DNA of 64,000 nucleotides from Pelecanus crispus. Its lineage: Eukaryota > Chordata > Aves > Pelecaniformes > Pelecanidae. The notes beneath the pieces are model-generated. The model worked only from the letters and a program-made list of their open reading frames with translations, ran no database searches and was not told where the DNA came from. The DNA is taken from assembly GCF_030463565.1 (NCBI RefSeq), contig NC_134655.1, forward strand, positions 3,856,372-3,920,371, read 5' to 3'. Of this stretch, positions 62,061 through 64,000 are shown piece after piece. Made by a program: the position numbers and the translations under genes. Each line of letters starts with the position of its first letter. Positions within the stretch are counted from its first letter, which is position 1.

Positions 62061-64000
62061 TTGTGATGATTTGTTTGTAGTAGGGAAGGGATGAGCCAGA
62101 AGAAGTGTAGTGCAAAAGGTATTTTTCTTTTGGATGACTGCTGTGCATTTGAATGCTTTCTTGTATCTGGATGTGTTGGGAGTGTCTTGTGTGAGTTCAT
62201 CGAATAACTCATTATGAGTTGCATTGTTTCCAGATACTTACAAAAGGCTTATTAGCACAGGAAACGGCTTTTTCACTTGCAGCCTGCTTCCTGTTGATCC
62301 CTCAGAGGATGCAAAGGCCTCTTTCTCCCAGATTTCAGCAGGAGCTTATCTGAAGCTAAAGTAATCTGCTGAGATTGAGGGGATCTGCCAAGGGTGCACA
62401 AATGCAGTGACTCAGCACAGCTTCTGGAGGCTGGCTCTGGAGGAGTGGCAGGTCTACCCAAGAGATATTGGTGCTGCGGAGCACAGGTGAGGAGCCCCAC
62501 ATGGGCCGGCTGCTGGAGGCAGCCTTGGAGCCCAGCTTCTGCTTCCACCCTCTCCTCCTTCCCCAGAGTGAAAACTTTGTCCTTGCTGCTCCCTGGGGTT
62601 TCCAGTGATTCAGGCTGTAGAAGGGTCCAGACCTCTGAGTTCAGGGTCTGAACAGCCTCTGCAGATGGTTACAAGGCTTGGAGGAGTGAAACTATGCTCT
62701 GGAAGTATTCCTCCACCCTTCTCTCCCCAGCAGCTGAGCTGACTTTGGCTTACTAGCGTTGGTATTTAAAAGACTTTCAGATGTGTGTGGTCCCTGTAAA
62801 AATAAATCTCCAAAGGAAACAAATGTTATGTGGTGAAAGTCTGCCAAGTCCCCATTACTTATTAGCTCGTAGTATTATGTAGAAGAGACTTAACTCTATA
62901 GTCTGGTATAGGATAATTCTTCAGTGAACAGTTAGCTCTTTGAAGATTCACGTTTAAAGCCTGTTGCTCTATAGGGTCAAGACTGAGCCATTGGCTTTAT
63001 GGGGGTTTGGTTTTGAGTGCCTTGACACATTTGGCAGAGCCCTGAAATAGTAATTTGTCATTTTAGAGGGTTTTGGCATGTAAGTTCACATCAAGCAAAG
63101 CTTTGAAATCAGTGATCGGGGATGACATTTTCAAAGCAGTTCAGAAAAACAGAGGTTAAAATAAGAAATATAATTAAACACGTGCATCTAAATAGACTGA
63201 CTTGAAAATGTTAATCCAAGACTTCCTTCAAAAGCAGTGATTACTTGATTTAAATTTTTTCCAGAATTCTCATCTGTGCTGCAGCTAGATCTCAGCTACT
63301 TACCACCCTAACTTACATCCTGATTGGAGAACATGCTGTGCTATCAGATGCAATTTTTTATAGAAGTCAGGATGATGTATAGCAAAGCAACTGGGCATTG
63401 ACATAGAGAGTACTTAAGACTGCAACTCCTAATGATGCTAGAAACTGGATTTTCTAGGCGTTTGTGAGGAAGTTAGCACAAAGCAGCCACAAAACCCCTT
63501 TTACCTGCAGTCTGCCCCTTTCCAAAGTATCACAGTTGCTCAGCAATGTCAACAAACATGTCTATACAGATTAGTTACCCAGGCAAAAGTCTAAATGTTA
63601 GCTTCCTGGAGGAAAGATGATTCATCTGATTTAAAGCAGATAATTTAATCTGAAGAGCTAATTTTATCTTTCCTTTTTAGCTAGATGAAATTATTGATGG
63701 GAAGAAGACTTCTTTTCCCCACTTCTCAATCACTCATGCTACATAAAATGTTTTAGATTATGGTATCTCAGAGGGTGAGTCTCTTCTGATGTACATAGGT
63801 TTTGACTAGCAGTAACTCCTTAAGGCCAGTGAAGAAGCTTTTGTGAAGTCAGGAGCAGGCCCTTGCATTCATCAAGAAAGAGCTCTTTACTTCTGTGCCT
63901 TATTGCATAGCCCAGCCAATGTCTGTAGTATGAGCTGATCCTGTTCTGATTTGTAGAGAAGCAAATATGGTGCGATTCCACTGAGAACATGTGAAATCAG
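62061..64000. other. Intergenic, no gene recognised
   Basis: AT-rich DNA to the right edge. DCX is expected further on by synteny, but no DCX coding exon is present here. Confidence 0.5.

Overview
This window is nuclear DNA from a bird. Spliced exons, two CpG islands, CR1 LINE 3' ends (AT-rich tails such as ATTCTATGATTCTAT) and a GC-rich avian-type LTR all fit an avian genome, probably Neoaves. No prokaryotic operon, CRISPR array or similar system is present. The identifiable genes are ALG13 and SERTM2, both on the minus strand. Their order matches my recollection of the human Xq23 block DCX - SERTM2 (LINC00890) - ALG13, so DCX would be expected beyond the right-hand end.

Region 1-7,640 is the 5' half of ALG13, read right to left. 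Exon 1 (7437-7517), exon 2 (6878-7040), exon 3 (6511-6649) and a terminal exon (4700-4811) join in phase into a complete 164-residue protein, the catalytic subunit of the UDP-GlcNAc transferase that works with ALG14. Further along the minus strand, a second CpG island (about 2440-3330) holds the first exon of the OTU half (2693-2833), followed by OTU exons at 2219-2302, 1217-1267 and 433-479. The remaining OTU and Tudor-type exons lie outside the window. The locus therefore has two promoter-like islands and an alternative 3' end. A cryptic acceptor at 2853 would fuse the two halves in frame.

Region 7,640-27,740 is AT-rich intergenic DNA with two CR1 fragments, a candidate solo LTR and one near-consensus CTCF-type site. 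SERTM2 (27740-28018) encodes a 92-residue single-pass membrane microprotein. Its frame stays open for 121 more codons after the TAG stop, an unusual feature worth testing.

Region 28,020-64,000 is a gene-poor tract. It holds two tandem CR1 tails (39.6-40.1 kb), a direct repeat pair of about 100 bp spaced 1,080 bp apart (48.5 and 49.6 kb), an LTR nested inside another LTR (55.08-56.87 kb), and a broken protein-like stretch on the minus strand (61.1-62.0 kb). Most of the rest shows no recognisable gene. It may hold conserved regulatory elements, but that cannot be judged from a single sequence.
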